From Alphaproteobacteria bacterium (GTDB taxonomy: Bacteria > Pseudomonadota > Alphaproteobacteria > Ferrovibrionales > Ferrovibrionaceae): a DNA stretch of 64,000 bases. This document shows positions 33,351 through 42,149 of the stretch, piece by piece. The DNA lies in NCBI GenBank assembly GCA_947473805.1, contig CANJGB010000008.1, positions 50,826-114,825 on the forward strand. The letters are read 5' to 3'. Numbering within the stretch: the first letter of the stretch is position 1; every line of letters starts with the position of its first letter. The translations under genes and the position numbers were made by a program. The notes under the pieces are model-generated. The model was given only the letters and a program-made list of their open reading frames with translations. It did not search any database and was not told the DNA's origin.

Positions 33351-34159
33351 TCCGAATTCCCGGGATTCTCGGCCTTGCGGATAAACAGCGGTCCGAACGC
33401 CTGCATCTGGCGGATTTCGACCCGGCCCTGCTTGGCCATTTCAAGGCTGGCGGTAAACGTGGAGGCCATGGCCGAGCGCAGGCTGAACTCGTCCAGCAGG
33501 TCGCTGGGCAGGAAGTGCTGCAACACGGTCCAGTCCGGCGTACCGCCGATCAGTTTTTTCAGGCGTTCCAGCGCCTCTTCCATGGAAATGACGCGGGTCC
33601 GCGCCACCCGCATGGGCAGCGCCTCGGTCGTGCCGCGGCTCGACTTGAACTGCCCATAGGCCCTCAGCAGGTCGAGGATCGAGGCCTCGTAGACCGACTT
33701 GCGGATGATGCGGATGCCCTCGGGCATGCCGCGCGGGAACATGTCGATGCCGACCTGGCTACGCTGGAACAGGCTTTCCGACGCCTTCCGCATGGCCTCC
33801 AGCTGGCGCAGGCGGAACGCCAGGCGAGCCGCAAGTTCGGCGCCCGTCGGCTCGCCATCCTCGGCTTCCGGCTCGGGGATCAGCAGGCGCGATTTCAGGT
33901 AGGCCAGCCAGGCCGCCATGACGAGATAGTCGGCGGCGATCTCGAGATGGATGCGCGCTGCGGCGTTGATGAACGCCAGGTACTGCTCGGCCAGCTGCAA
34001 AATCGAAATCTTGCGCAGATCGACCTTCTGGTCGCGGGCCAGCGTCAGCAGGACGTCCAGCGGGCCTTCGTAGCCGTCGAGATCGACGATCAGTGCAGCC
34101 TCGACCGGCGGCGGCACCACCGGTTCGGCGTCGGCCTGGAATTCGGTCGGTTCAGCCAT
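33347..34159 (-). CDS. scpA: Segregation and condensation protein ScpA (kleisin)
   Basis: 270 residues. Kleisin N-terminal signature VDLDGYEGPLDVLLTLARDQKVDLRKI near residues 26-52, YLVMAAWLAYLKSRLLIP, and a C-terminal winged helix. Bridges SMC heads. Overlaps scpB by four bases and the M50 peptidase by eight. Confidence 0.96.
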   Translation of the reverse strand: MAEPTEFQADAEPVVPPPVEAALIVDLDGYEGPLDVLLTLARDQKVDLRKISILQLAEQYLAFINAAARIHLEIAADYLVMAAWLAYLKSRLLIPEPEAEDGEPTGAELAARLAFRLRQLEAMRKASESLFQRSQVGIDMFPRGMPEGIRIIRKSVYEASILDLLRAYGQFKSSRGTTEALPMRVARTRVISMEEALERLKKLIGGTPDWTVLQHFLPSDLLDEFSLRSAMASTFTASLEMAKQGRVEIRQMQAFGPLFIRKAENPGNSE

Positions 34160-34835
34160 TGCCGGTCAACACCAGGATGCCATGGATGACCCAGTCGCGG
34201 ATCGGCGTGATGACGGCAGCGAACAGGTCCAAATCCATACCAATGCGCTCACCGATCATGGGCAGGATCAGCAGCAGCAGGATAAGGATCATGAAGCCAT
34301 AGCGCTCCATTCGCGCCAGCGGAATCGCAAGGCTGTTCGGCAGCAGGCCGACCGCGATGCGGCCGCCGTCCAGCGGCGGCAAGGGGATTAGGTTAAAGAT
34401 CGCGAGCACAACGTTGAGATAAAAGAAGTTTCCGACATTTGTGGCCAGCCAGATTTCGGTCAACGACTCCGGCTGTTCGGGCACAAAGTGGTACACAAGC
34501 GCGGCCGCAAAGGCCAACAAGATATTGATCCCCGGCCCGGCTGCCGCGACATAGACCATGTCCCGGCGCGGCTGGTTCAGGCGGCCGAAATTGACCGGTA
34601 CAGGCTTTGCCCAGCCGAACAGGAACGGCGCCCTGGCCAGGATCAGGATCGCCGGCAGGACAATGGTGCCCATGATGTCCACGTGACGCAGGGGATTGAA
34701 GCTGACCCGGCCCAGGCGGAACGCGGTGTCGTCGCCCAGCTTCCAGGCCACCCAGCCATGGGCCGCCTCGTGGAACGTGATCGCCACCAGAACCGGCAAT
34801 ATCCACACCGAGGCCTGGAAAATGGCGTCGTTCAT
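34152..34835 (-). CDS. Site-2-protease-like (M50) membrane metallopeptidase
   Basis: 227 residues with about five membrane spans. Zinc motif HEAAH (22-26) within TM1, and the third-ligand segment NLIPLPPLDGGR near residue 155. It belongs to the short PDZ-less, YwhC-like group; substrate unknown. It sits between nagZ and scpA with overlaps on both sides, the usual position in alphaproteobacteria, so it is core. Confidence 0.93.
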   Translation of the reverse strand: MNDAIFQASVWILPVLVAITFHEAAHGWVAWKLGDDTAFRLGRVSFNPLRHVDIMGTIVLPAILILARAPFLFGWAKPVPVNFGRLNQPRRDMVYVAAAGPGINILLAFAAALVYHFVPEQPESLTEIWLATNVGNFFYLNVVLAIFNLIPLPPLDGGRIAVGLLPNSLAIPLARMERYGFMILILLLLILPMIGERIGMDLDLFAAVITPIRDWVIHGILVLTGNG

Positions 34836-35866
34836 GCCGAGGCCATGGCGAGAAGCTGTTCCAGCCGTGCCCGCGCGCCCGCCGCGTCGAGCACCTTGTC
34901 CGGCCGGGGTATCCGCGCCGCCTCGACCCGGCGGAATGCGGCCTCGGTCATCGGCGACAGGCCCTTGGCCACGCCGCGCATCTCGTCCATTTTGCCGGAA
35001 CAGTGCAGCACCACGTCACAGCCCGCTGCCAGCGAGGTCCGGGCGCGGCCGGCAAAATCACCTGCCAAGGCCTGCATGCCCAGGTCGTCCGACATCAGCG
35101 CCCCGCCAAAGCCGATATCGCGCCGGATGATGGTGTCGATGGCCGTGGCCGAGGTCGTTGCCGGCGCTGCCGGGTCGATGGCCGTGTAAACCACATGGGC
35201 GGTCATTGCCCACGGCATGTCGGCCAGGGCGCGGAACGGCACGAAGTCGCTGTTCGACAACTCCTCGTACGTCGCCTCGACCACCGGCAGTTCCACATGG
35301 CTATCCGACCGCGCCCGGCCGTGGCCGGGAATATGCTTGATGACAGGCGCCACGCCGCCGGCCATCAGGCCATCGCAGACGGCGCGCCCCAGCGCGATGA
35401 TGGGTTCCGGCACGCGGCCGTAGGCGCGGTCGCCGATAATGTCATGCGCACCGGCCACCGGGACGTCCAGCACCGGCGTGCAATCGACATCGATGCCCAG
35501 CGCCAGCAGTTCATGCGCCATCAGGCGGGCGTTCAGGCGCGTCGCTTCAAGCCCGGCATCAGGATCGCGCTCGTACAGGCGGGCGAAAGCGGCGGCCGGC
35601 GGTGGCTTGCGCCAATGTGGCGGGCCGAGACGCGCCACCCGGCCCCCTTCCTGGTCGATCAATACCGGGGCGTCGGGACGATGGACGGATTCACGGAGAA
35701 TATTAACCAGATCAGTTACTTGTGACGGATCGCTGCAGTTTCGTGCGAACAGGATGAAGCCCAGCGGATCGGTATCACCGAAGAAGTGCCGCTCATCCGC
35801 CGTCAGGGTCAGGCCGGAGCATCCGAGGATCACCGGCGCCGGGCGCCGGGAATTACTTGCCGACAA
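34832..35866 (-). CDS. nagZ: Beta-N-acetylhexosaminidase (NagZ)
   Basis: 344 residues, glycoside hydrolase family 3. Releases GlcNAc from GlcNAc-anhydromuropeptides in cell-wall recycling. Markers: VLIDQEGGRVARL, DCTPVLDVPV, VIKHIPGHGRARSDSHVELP region with the catalytic His within KHxPGHG, and MSDDLGMQAL with the nucleophile Asp. Cytosolic. Overlaps the SPOR gene by 14 bases and the M50 gene by four. Confidence 0.96.
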   Translation of the reverse strand: MSASNSRRPAPVILGCSGLTLTADERHFFGDTDPLGFILFARNCSDPSQVTDLVNILRESVHRPDAPVLIDQEGGRVARLGPPHWRKPPPAAAFARLYERDPDAGLEATRLNARLMAHELLALGIDVDCTPVLDVPVAGAHDIIGDRAYGRVPEPIIALGRAVCDGLMAGGVAPVIKHIPGHGRARSDSHVELPVVEATYEELSNSDFVPFRALADMPWAMTAHVVYTAIDPAAPATTSATAIDTIIRRDIGFGGALMSDDLGMQALAGDFAGRARTSLAAGCDVVLHCSGKMDEMRGVAKGLSPMTEAAFRRVEAARIPRPDKVLDAAGARARLEQLLAMASA

Positions 35867-36653
35867 TCGAGCAACCTTGACCGGCCGACTTCAGACGGTC
35901 GCACAGGCCCTGCGCCGCCACGCGGTCGCGCACGGGCCCGGCCTGGACGCGGATGAATACGCCGCGCTCGCCCAGATCTGCACGCTCGTAGGTCGGCGAC
36001 AGGCCAGCCAGAATATCGGGAAACTTCTTGTGCAGGCGGGCCCACTCGCCCTCCGCCGCCGCCTGGTCGCGATGGGCGGCCAGCTGGATGCGGAACGACC
36101 CGGAAGCCGCCGGCGCTGCGGGGGTGGGCGGTGCGGCGACAACGGTTGGCGTCGTAGCACGCGGCGGCGCGGATGGCGGCATGGCAGTCGTCGCCGGGAC
36201 CGGCGCGACCGGAACGGTGTTGGACGTCGTGTTGTTGGCAGACGCGCCAGCGGGCGGCGGCGTTACCGGCGACGCGGCCGGTACAGCCGTGGGGGCTGGG
36301 GCCGGCGCGGCGGCGACCGTCCGCGGCGCGGACGGCGCCGGCTGCTCCGGCGGCGGCAACAGCTTTTCGGCGCCAGCCTTCGGCGCCTGGCCACCGCGCG
36401 GCAAGGTGTCGTAAATCTTCATGTCCTGGTTCGGCACCTGCAGGCCGCCGGGATTGGCCGGCGCGACCTTGGTCGGGCTGCCGTCGGCCTTCACCAGCGG
36501 CGGCGCGCCGCCGCTCGACCCGCGCTGCAGGCCGCGGTCATAGGCGAACCAGATACCGCCAGCGAACACGACCACGGCGACGAGGGCAATGAGGAAAGTG
36601 GCGATCCGTCCACCGCGCCGTCCGCCCTGCTCCTGATCGTAATCGTCGCTCAT
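35853..36653 (-). CDS. SPOR-domain membrane protein
   Basis: 266 residues: a cytosolic N-terminus with RGGR, one membrane span (IATFLIALVAVVVFAGGIWFAY), a long Pro/Ala-rich periplasmic linker, and a C-terminal SPOR domain (FRIQLAAHRDQAAAEGEWARL to the end, ending CSIVG). SPOR domains bind denuded septal glycan, so it is likely recruited to the division site. The linker is low-complexity but the domain is complete. Between argS (3-base gap) and nagZ. Confidence 0.92.
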   Translation of the reverse strand: MSDDYDQEQGGRRGGRIATFLIALVAVVVFAGGIWFAYDRGLQRGSSGGAPPLVKADGSPTKVAPANPGGLQVPNQDMKIYDTLPRGGQAPKAGAEKLLPPPEQPAPSAPRTVAAAPAPAPTAVPAASPVTPPPAGASANNTTSNTVPVAPVPATTAMPPSAPPRATTPTVVAAPPTPAAPAASGSFRIQLAAHRDQAAAEGEWARLHKKFPDILAGLSPTYERADLGERGVFIRVQAGPVRDRVAAQGLCDRLKSAGQGCSIVGK

Positions 36654-36656
36654 GGG

Positions 36657-38387
36657 CTACATCTCCTCGACCGGCGTGACGCCGAGGACCTGAAGACCGG
36701 AGGCTATGACCGTCGCGACGCCCCGAATGAGGGCCAGACGCGCGCGGGTGAGCCCCGGATCGCGGTCCTGCACGAACCGGAGACCCGGCTCGTCATTGCC
36801 AAGATTCCACAACGCGTGAAACTCAGCCGCCACATCATACAGGTAAAACGCGATGCGGTGCGGTTCATGCGCCTCGGCGGCGCTTTCGACCAGTCGAGGC
36901 CACGAGGCCAGGGCACGGATCAGCGCCAGTTCCGAGGGGTGGTCCAGCCGCTCGACCGAGGCACCATCCAGCGATTCCGCCGCGACCGCGCCGGCCTTGC
37001 GCATGACCGAATTGATCCGCGCATGGGCGTATTGGACGTAGAAGACGGGATTGTCCTTCGACTGTTCCCGCACCTTCTGGAAATCGAAGTCCAGCGCGGC
37101 GTCGTTCTTGCGCGTCAGCATGATGAAGCGGACGACATCCTTGCCCACTTCATCCACGACATCGCGAAGGGTCACGAAGCTGCCGGACCGCTTGGACATT
37201 TTCACCGGCTGGCCGCCGTCGAGCAGGTTGACCAGCTGGATGATCTTCACGTCGAGGCTGGCCGCGCCGTTCGACACCGCCTGCACCGCCGCCTTCAGCC
37301 GCTTGACGTAGCCGCCATGGTCGGCGCCCAGCACGTTGATCATCCGGCCGAAGCCGCGCCGGTACTTGTCCCAGTGATAGGCGATGTCGGCGGCGAAATA
37401 GGTCCATGCGCCGTCCGACTTCTTCAGCGGCCGGTCGATGTCGTCGCCGAACTGGGTGGCGCGGAACAGCAATTGCGGCCGCGGCTCCCAATCGTCGGGC
37501 ATCTTGCCCTTCGGCGGTTCCAGCACGCCGGTATAGACGAGGTCGCGGCTGGCCAGGTCGTCCACCGCAGCGGTCACCGCGCCGCCATCGTGCAGCGCCT
37601 TTTCCGACGAGAACACCTGGTGGACGATGCCGAGTGCCGCCAGGTCTTCGCGGATCAGCACCATCATGGCGTCGATGGCAAGCCGCCGGAACGCCGGCAG
37701 CCACTCGCCTTCCGGCACCTTCAGCCACTTCTCGCCATCGGCCTTGGCAATCGCCGCGCCCATCGGCTTCAGATAGTCGCCGGGATACAGGCCCTCGGGG
37801 ATGGTGATGCTTTCGCCCAATGCCTCGCGATAGCGCAGGTGGGCCGAGCGGGCCAGCACATCGACCTGGGCGCCGGCATCGTTGACGTAATATTCGCGGG
37901 TGACGGCGTAGCCTGCCTTTTCCAGCAGGGCCGACAAGGCGTCGCCAAACACGGCGCCCCGGCAATGGCCGACATGCATGGGGCCGGTCGGATTGGCCGA
38001 CACGTACTCGACATTGACCGCTGCCGCGCCGCCCACCTTGGAATCGCCATAGGCGGTGCCGGCCGCCAGCACGTCGCGCAGGCGGGCCTGCCAGAAGGCG
38101 GGCGTCAAGCGCAGGTTGATGAAGCCCGGGCCGGCAATCTCGACAGCCGTGACGTCCGGCAGGGCGGCCAGCAGGGGCTTCAACGCCTCGGCAATGGCGC
38201 GCGGGGCCAGTTTGGCCGGCTTGCCCAGCACCATGGCCACGTTCGTCGCCAGGTCGCCGTGGCTCGCGTCACGCGGCGGCTCCACGGAGATGGCCCCGAC
38301 CGGCAGCCCGGCCGGTAGCGTTCCGGCCTGCACGAGGCTCTCAACCGCCTCGACAATTGCGGCACGGAAGCTGTTGAAAAGATTCAT
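36657..38387 (-). CDS. argS: Arginyl-tRNA synthetase
   Basis: 576 residues from ATG 38387 ([10 protein letters not shown]). Class I synthetase: N-terminal Add-1 domain, [15 protein letters not shown] with the HIGH-type HVGH near residues 131-134, KMSKRSG near 395-401, and the DALR-type C-terminal helical domain with YAHARINSV. First gene of the long block reaching pcm. Divergent from erpA; in related genomes dgt often lies just before argS but is absent here. Confidence 0.98.
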   Translation of the reverse strand: MNLFNSFRAAIVEAVESLVQAGTLPAGLPVGAISVEPPRDASHGDLATNVAMVLGKPAKLAPRAIAEALKPLLAALPDVTAVEIAGPGFINLRLTPAFWQARLRDVLAAGTAYGDSKVGGAAAVNVEYVSANPTGPMHVGHCRGAVFGDALSALLEKAGYAVTREYYVNDAGAQVDVLARSAHLRYREALGESITIPEGLYPGDYLKPMGAAIAKADGEKWLKVPEGEWLPAFRRLAIDAMMVLIREDLAALGIVHQVFSSEKALHDGGAVTAAVDDLASRDLVYTGVLEPPKGKMPDDWEPRPQLLFRATQFGDDIDRPLKKSDGAWTYFAADIAYHWDKYRRGFGRMINVLGADHGGYVKRLKAAVQAVSNGAASLDVKIIQLVNLLDGGQPVKMSKRSGSFVTLRDVVDEVGKDVVRFIMLTRKNDAALDFDFQKVREQSKDNPVFYVQYAHARINSVMRKAGAVAAESLDGASVERLDHPSELALIRALASWPRLVESAAEAHEPHRIAFYLYDVAAEFHALWNLGNDEPGLRFVQDRDPGLTRARLALIRGVATVIASGLQVLGVTPVEEM

Positions 38388-38485
38388 GTCGGCGACTCGG
38401 GGCCCGGGCAGGAAATGGGCGCGCAACCTAGCCCCTGCCCCTGCCCCGATCAATGGCGCAAAGGCCGAAGCAACGGGTGGGGCGA

Positions 38486-38513
38486 TTGACAGCGCCGCGC
38501 AAGGGATTAGATA
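38486..38513 (+). promoter_or_regulatory. Sigma-70-type promoter for erpA, predicted leaderless
   Basis: Perfect -35 TTGACA (38486-38491), 16-base spacer, -10 TAGATA (38508-38513). Seven bases downstream of the -10 is position 38520, directly before the erpA ATG at 38521, so the mRNA would start at or within a base or two of the start codon. No Shine-Dalgarno sequence is seen. Confidence 0.6.
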
Positions 38514-38520
38514 TCATCCC

Positions 38521-38871
38521 ATGTCCGATTCAGCCCTGCTTGAACGACCTGTCCAGCTCAGCGCCTCGGCCGCCCGCCAGGTGGCCAAGATCGTGGCGCA
38601 GGAGAACAACCCGGCCCTGAAGCTGCGCATCGCGGTTTCGGGCGGCGGCTGCTCCGGTTTCCAGTATGGCTTTACCCTGGACGACACGGTCAACGACGAC
38701 GACCTGAAGCTGGAGCGCGATGGCGCCACGGTGCTGGTCGATGCCGTTTCGCTCGATTTCCTGCGCGGGGCCGAGATCGACTATGTCGAGGACCTGGCCG
38801 GCGCCTCGTTCCAGATCCGCAATCCGAACGCCAAATCCAGCTGCGGCTGCGGTACTTCCTTCTCGGTCTGA
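38521..38871 (+). CDS. erpA: Iron-sulphur cluster insertion protein ErpA (A-type carrier)
   Basis: 116 residues with the three cluster-binding cysteines of A-type carriers: Cys44 (SGGGCSGF), Cys108 and Cys110 (SSCGCGTSF). It delivers Fe-S clusters to apo-enzymes. Start ATG 38521 fits the family N-terminus and coincides with the predicted transcription start. It is followed 18 bases later by xth, a conserved pairing. Confidence 0.95.
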   Translation: MSDSALLERPVQLSASAARQVAKIVAQENNPALKLRIAVSGGGCSGFQYGFTLDDTVNDDDLKLERDGATVLVDAVSLDFLRGAEIDYVEDLAGASFQIRNPNAKSSCGCGTSFSV

Positions 38872-38889
38872 TCTGATAGACTCCCGGCG

Positions 38890-39666
38890 ATGAGAATCGC
38901 CACCTGGAACGTCAATTCGATCAAGGCGCGGCTGCCCAACGTGGTGGCCTGGCTGCGCACCGCCTCACCCGATATCTGCCTGCTGCAGGAGTTGAAGTGC
39001 GTCGATGACGCCTTCCCCGCACTGGAGATAGGCGAGCTGGGCTACAATATCGCGACCCACGGGCAGAAGACCTATAACGGCGTCGCCATCCTCTCGAAGA
39101 CGCCGCTGGAAGACGTCCGCCGCGGCCTCGACGGCGACGAGAGCGACATCCAGTCCCGCTATATCGAGGCAGTGACGGGCGGCATCCGCGTCGCCTCCAT
39201 CTACCTGCCGAACGGCAACCCGGTCGAAACCGAGAAATTTCCCTACAAGCTCGGCTTCTTCGACCGGCTGGTGAAACATGCCCGCGCGATGCTGCGGCAC
39301 GAGGAAGTGTTCGTGCTGGCCGGCGACTACAATGTCTGCCCGACCGACGCCGACGTGTACGACCCCATCGGCTGGGCCAATGACGCCCTGTGCCGACCCG
39401 AAAGCCGGGCCCTGTTCCGCACCATGATCAACCTCGGCCTGACCGACGCCTACCGGGCCCTGCACCCGAACGTCGAGCGCGCCTGGACTTTCTGGGACTA
39501 CCAGGCCGGCGCCTGGCAACGCGACCGCGGCCTGCGCATCGACCATCTGCTGTTGTCGCCGCAGGCGGCAGACCGCCTGCAGGCCTGCGAGATCGACAAG
39601 GAGCCGCGGGGCCGGGACAAGGCGTCGGACCACACGCCGATCTGGTGCGAGCTGGCGCCGGGTTGA
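38890..39666 (+). CDS. xth: Exodeoxyribonuclease III
   Basis: 258 residues, EEP-fold AP endonuclease/3'-exonuclease. Markers: TWNVNSIKARLPNVV at the N-terminus, LLQELKC with the metal Glu, VLAGDYNVCPTDADVY with the catalytic Asp-Asn pair, and the closing SDHTPIWCEL with the general-base His. Complete. Immediately followed by a 10-base tandem repeat. Confidence 0.97.
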   Translation: MRIATWNVNSIKARLPNVVAWLRTASPDICLLQELKCVDDAFPALEIGELGYNIATHGQKTYNGVAILSKTPLEDVRRGLDGDESDIQSRYIEAVTGGIRVASIYLPNGNPVETEKFPYKLGFFDRLVKHARAMLRHEEVFVLAGDYNVCPTDADVYDPIGWANDALCRPESRALFRTMINLGLTDAYRALHPNVERAWTFWDYQAGAWQRDRGLRIDHLLLSPQAADRLQACEIDKEPRGRDKASDHTPIWCELAPG

Positions 39667-39670
39667 CCGG

Positions 39671-39760
39671 CTATCCGACTTATTTAGGCCTATCCGGGCT
39701 TGTTTTCGCTCGTTCCGGCTTATTTCGGCTTGTTCAGGCTTGTTTAGGCTTATCCCAGCA
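39671..39760. repeat. Decanucleotide tandem repeat, about nine units
   Basis: Nine successive 10-base blocks with consensus T-R-TTY-M-GGCT, exactly in register: for example TATTTCGGCT (39721), TGTTCAGGCT (39731), TGTTTAGGCT (39741). Outer units are more degenerate. It starts four bases after the xth stop and ends about 75 bases before the next gene. The period is not a multiple of three and both strands have stops, so it is non-coding. Not a CRISPR: no unique spacers. Confidence 0.85.
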
Positions 39761-39833
39761 GACCTAGCCGACAACGTACCGGTCACGATACTATGAATAT
39801 AATCTCCATCCGTTTCCGTTCAAGGCCAGCTGC

Positions 39834-41528
39834 ATGAGGCGTCTGTATCGCAAGAAGCGGCGCACGCCGCTGATCGTTCTTTCAGCGTTCGGCATCTTCC
39901 TGGTCATCGCCGCAGTCGGGCTGACCCTCTATGGCCGCGACCTCGCCCTCGGCGCCGTCCACACGGGGCTGGACCAGGCCGGCATCCAGGTGCGGACGCT
40001 GGACCTGGAATCGATCCGACCAAACGGGTTGACTCTGGCCAATGTCGGCCTCGGCACTGCTGGCGGTCCGGAGGCCAAGGCGGTTTCGATCGGCTGGTCG
40101 CCGCGCAGCCTGATGCGCGGCCGGGCAACGACGGTGAAAATCGATGGGCTGGTTCTAAACGCCGCGCTCAAGGATGGCAGCCTTGTCGTTACAGGCCTGC
40201 CGGCCGGGGGCGGCGGCGGCATGCCGGTCCTGCCGCTGGACCGGATCGAACTGACTGACACGTCGATCACCCTCGCTTCGCCCCAGGGCAAGGCAGTGCT
40301 GGCTGGCAACGTCAATGTCGTGCCGGCAACGGATGGCCTGAGTGGCGACGGCAGGCTGGCGGTTAAGTTGCAGCCAACAAGCGGCGGGCCCGTTCCGCTG
40401 GCGCTCGACATCGCCGCCTTGAAGATCGTCACCACGGGCAACCTGTCTGTCGAGTTCACCGGCCAGGTCACGCACGACGTGCCGAAGCCGGTCATTGCGC
40501 CAACCGAGGTGCGCGCCAGCGGACATATGCAAAAGAACGCCTTTGCGTTCAGCGGCCAGCTCAGCGTGAACAAGATTCTAAACGCCGGTTTCGACGGCGC
40601 CTATGACGTCGCGCATGGTGCGGGCAGCGCCAAGCTGGACCTTGCGCCGCTGCGGTTCGAGACCAGAGGCAAGCAGCCGGTGGACCTGGTGCCGATCATC
40701 GGCACCGCCATCGAACAGGTTAGCGGCACCCTGTCGGGCCGCGCCACTTTCGCCTGGGGCAAGGACGATCCGGCCGTCGCCCTCTCGCTCAAGCTGGATG
40801 ACGTCGGCTTCGAAACATCGGCGGTGCGCGTCAGTGCACTGTCAGGCGACGTGACGCTGGACTCCGTCCTGCCGCCGCACACATCGCAGGTGCAGGCCGC
40901 CACGATGAAACTGCACCTGCCGTCGCTGGACGAGATCCCGGTCGACCTGCGTTTTTCGCTGCCGGGCGATGAACGCCTGCTGATCGACAGCGCAATGCTC
41001 GGCATCGCCGGCGGCGACCTGGAACTGGCGAATGTCGAACTGAAGCAGGATGCACCGCTGTCCACCACCGTGGGCGTAAAGGGCGTCGATCTCAGCCAGA
41101 TCCTGACACTGATCGGCGTCGATGGCCTGACGGGCACGGGTACGCTGGATGGCCAGGTGCCAATCCGCATCGCCACCGACGGCGTCAGCATACCCGGCGG
41201 CAAGCTGGCCGCCCGCGGGCCCGGCACCCTGGCCTATGGCGGCGGCGCCCTGCCCGACGTTGCCGGCACGTCAGGCGATTCCGTCCGCCTGCTGCGCCAG
41301 GCGCTTGGCGACTTCCGCTATGACAGCCTTGTTCTGACGCTGGACCACAAGCCGGTTGGGGGCGACAGCCTGCTGATCGCCCTGCGCGGCCACAACCCCG
41401 CGGTGCTGAATAGCCATCCTTTCGCCATTAATGTGCGATTGGATGCGAACTTCCAGCGGCTCGCCACCGTTCTGTTCGAAGGCTACGAGGCTTTTGGCGA
41501 GATGTTGCGGCGAGCCAACAACCGTTAA
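39834..41528 (+). CDS. ydbH: YdbH-family AsmA-like intermembrane (phospholipid) transport protein
   Basis: 564 residues: basic N-terminus, one membrane anchor (LIVLSAFGIFLVIAAVGLTLYG), then a long repetitive beta-strand-rich periplasmic region typical of AsmA/TamB/YdbH hydrophobic-groove proteins. It is shorter than E. coli YdbH (about 880). Assignment rests on fold appearance plus the next two genes, which are a YnbE-like lipoprotein and a YdbL/DUF1318 protein; E. coli has the same ydbH-ynbE-ydbL order, where YdbH and YnbE bridge the envelope for lipid transport. Confidence 0.82.
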   Translation: MRRLYRKKRRTPLIVLSAFGIFLVIAAVGLTLYGRDLALGAVHTGLDQAGIQVRTLDLESIRPNGLTLANVGLGTAGGPEAKAVSIGWSPRSLMRGRATTVKIDGLVLNAALKDGSLVVTGLPAGGGGGMPVLPLDRIELTDTSITLASPQGKAVLAGNVNVVPATDGLSGDGRLAVKLQPTSGGPVPLALDIAALKIVTTGNLSVEFTGQVTHDVPKPVIAPTEVRASGHMQKNAFAFSGQLSVNKILNAGFDGAYDVAHGAGSAKLDLAPLRFETRGKQPVDLVPIIGTAIEQVSGTLSGRATFAWGKDDPAVALSLKLDDVGFETSAVRVSALSGDVTLDSVLPPHTSQVQAATMKLHLPSLDEIPVDLRFSLPGDERLLIDSAMLGIAGGDLELANVELKQDAPLSTTVGVKGVDLSQILTLIGVDGLTGTGTLDGQVPIRIATDGVSIPGGKLAARGPGTLAYGGGALPDVAGTSGDSVRLLRQALGDFRYDSLVLTLDHKPVGGDSLLIALRGHNPAVLNSHPFAINVRLDANFQRLATVLFEGYEAFGEMLRRANNR

Positions 41529-41551
41529 GGCCGCTGGCGTTGAGGAGGAGA

Positions 41552-41752
41552 GTGAACGACGTGTCGCCCCTGATCCGTGCCGCCCTGCTGGCCGCTGTGC
41601 TGGCCCCCGTCCTCGCCTGCACCCCCACGGTGCGGGTTGAGGCCCCCAAGGAACCGATCACCATCAACCTCAATATCAAGCTCGATGCCGATGTGCGTCT
41701 GCGCGTCGAAGAAAAGGCCAAGGAAGATGTCCAGAACAAGCCGATTTTCTGA
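41552..41752 (+). CDS. ynbE: YnbE-like outer-membrane lipoprotein
   Basis: About 66 residues. Signal peptide with lipobox PVLAC (Cys near residue 23), then the YnbE-type short motif TVRVEAPKEPITINLNIKLDADVRLRVEEK. Start is ambiguous between GTG 41552 and GTG 41561 (GGAGGAG at 41544-41550 precedes both). In E. coli the YnbE beta-strands stack onto the C-terminus of YdbH. Its 3' end overlaps ydbL by 26 bases. Confidence 0.82.
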   Translation: MNDVSPLIRAALLAAVLAPVLACTPTVRVEAPKEPITINLNIKLDADVRLRVEEKAKEDVQNKPIF

Positions 41753-42086
41753 GCCCACGCGGCGTTTGATCCTGGCGCTGCCGCTGCTGGTCATGGCCGG
41801 CGCGGCGCTGGCCCAGGCTCGCACCCTCGACGCCCCGCGCGCCAATGGCAGCATCGGCGAGCGCTACGATGGCTATGCCGTCGTGCGCGACACAGCGCAG
41901 ACCGCGACGCTGAAACCGCTGGTCGATGGCGTGAATACCGAACGGCGGCAGGTCTATACCCAGCGCGCTACGACGGAGAAGGCCCCGGTCGATCAGATCG
42001 GTCGCATCTACGCCGCCGAGATTTTCAAATCTGCCCCGGCTGGCACCTGGTTCCTGCAGGAATCCGGACAGTGGGTGAAGAAGTAG
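41727..42086 (+). CDS. ydbL: YdbL/DUF1318 periplasmic protein
   Basis: 119 residues from ATG 41727 with AGGAAG just upstream, inside the ynbE 3' end. Signal peptide (LILALPLLVMAGAALAQA) then a small domain with LDAPRANGSIGERYDGYAVVRD and YAAEIFKSAPAGTWFLQESGQWVKK, matching DUF1318. In E. coli YdbL regulates YdbH-YnbE. Third gene of the set. Confidence 0.85.
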   Translation: MSRTSRFSEPTRRLILALPLLVMAGAALAQARTLDAPRANGSIGERYDGYAVVRDTAQTATLKPLVDGVNTERRQVYTQRATTEKAPVDQIGRIYAAEIFKSAPAGTWFLQESGQWVKK

Positions 42087-42149
42087 CACCCAGAAGGCTT
42101 GCCTAACCCGCCTTCCACCGCCGAAACTGCCTCCCCTTAGGGAGGAAGC

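Noticed and set aside
35439..38318. 959-codon plus-strand frame across nagZ, the SPOR gene and argS
   Set aside because: Crosses three real genes on the other strand; no recognisable domain, composition of a shadow.
39671..39760. CRISPR array
   Set aside because: Repeats are 10 bases, contiguous and without unique spacers; no cas gene in the window.
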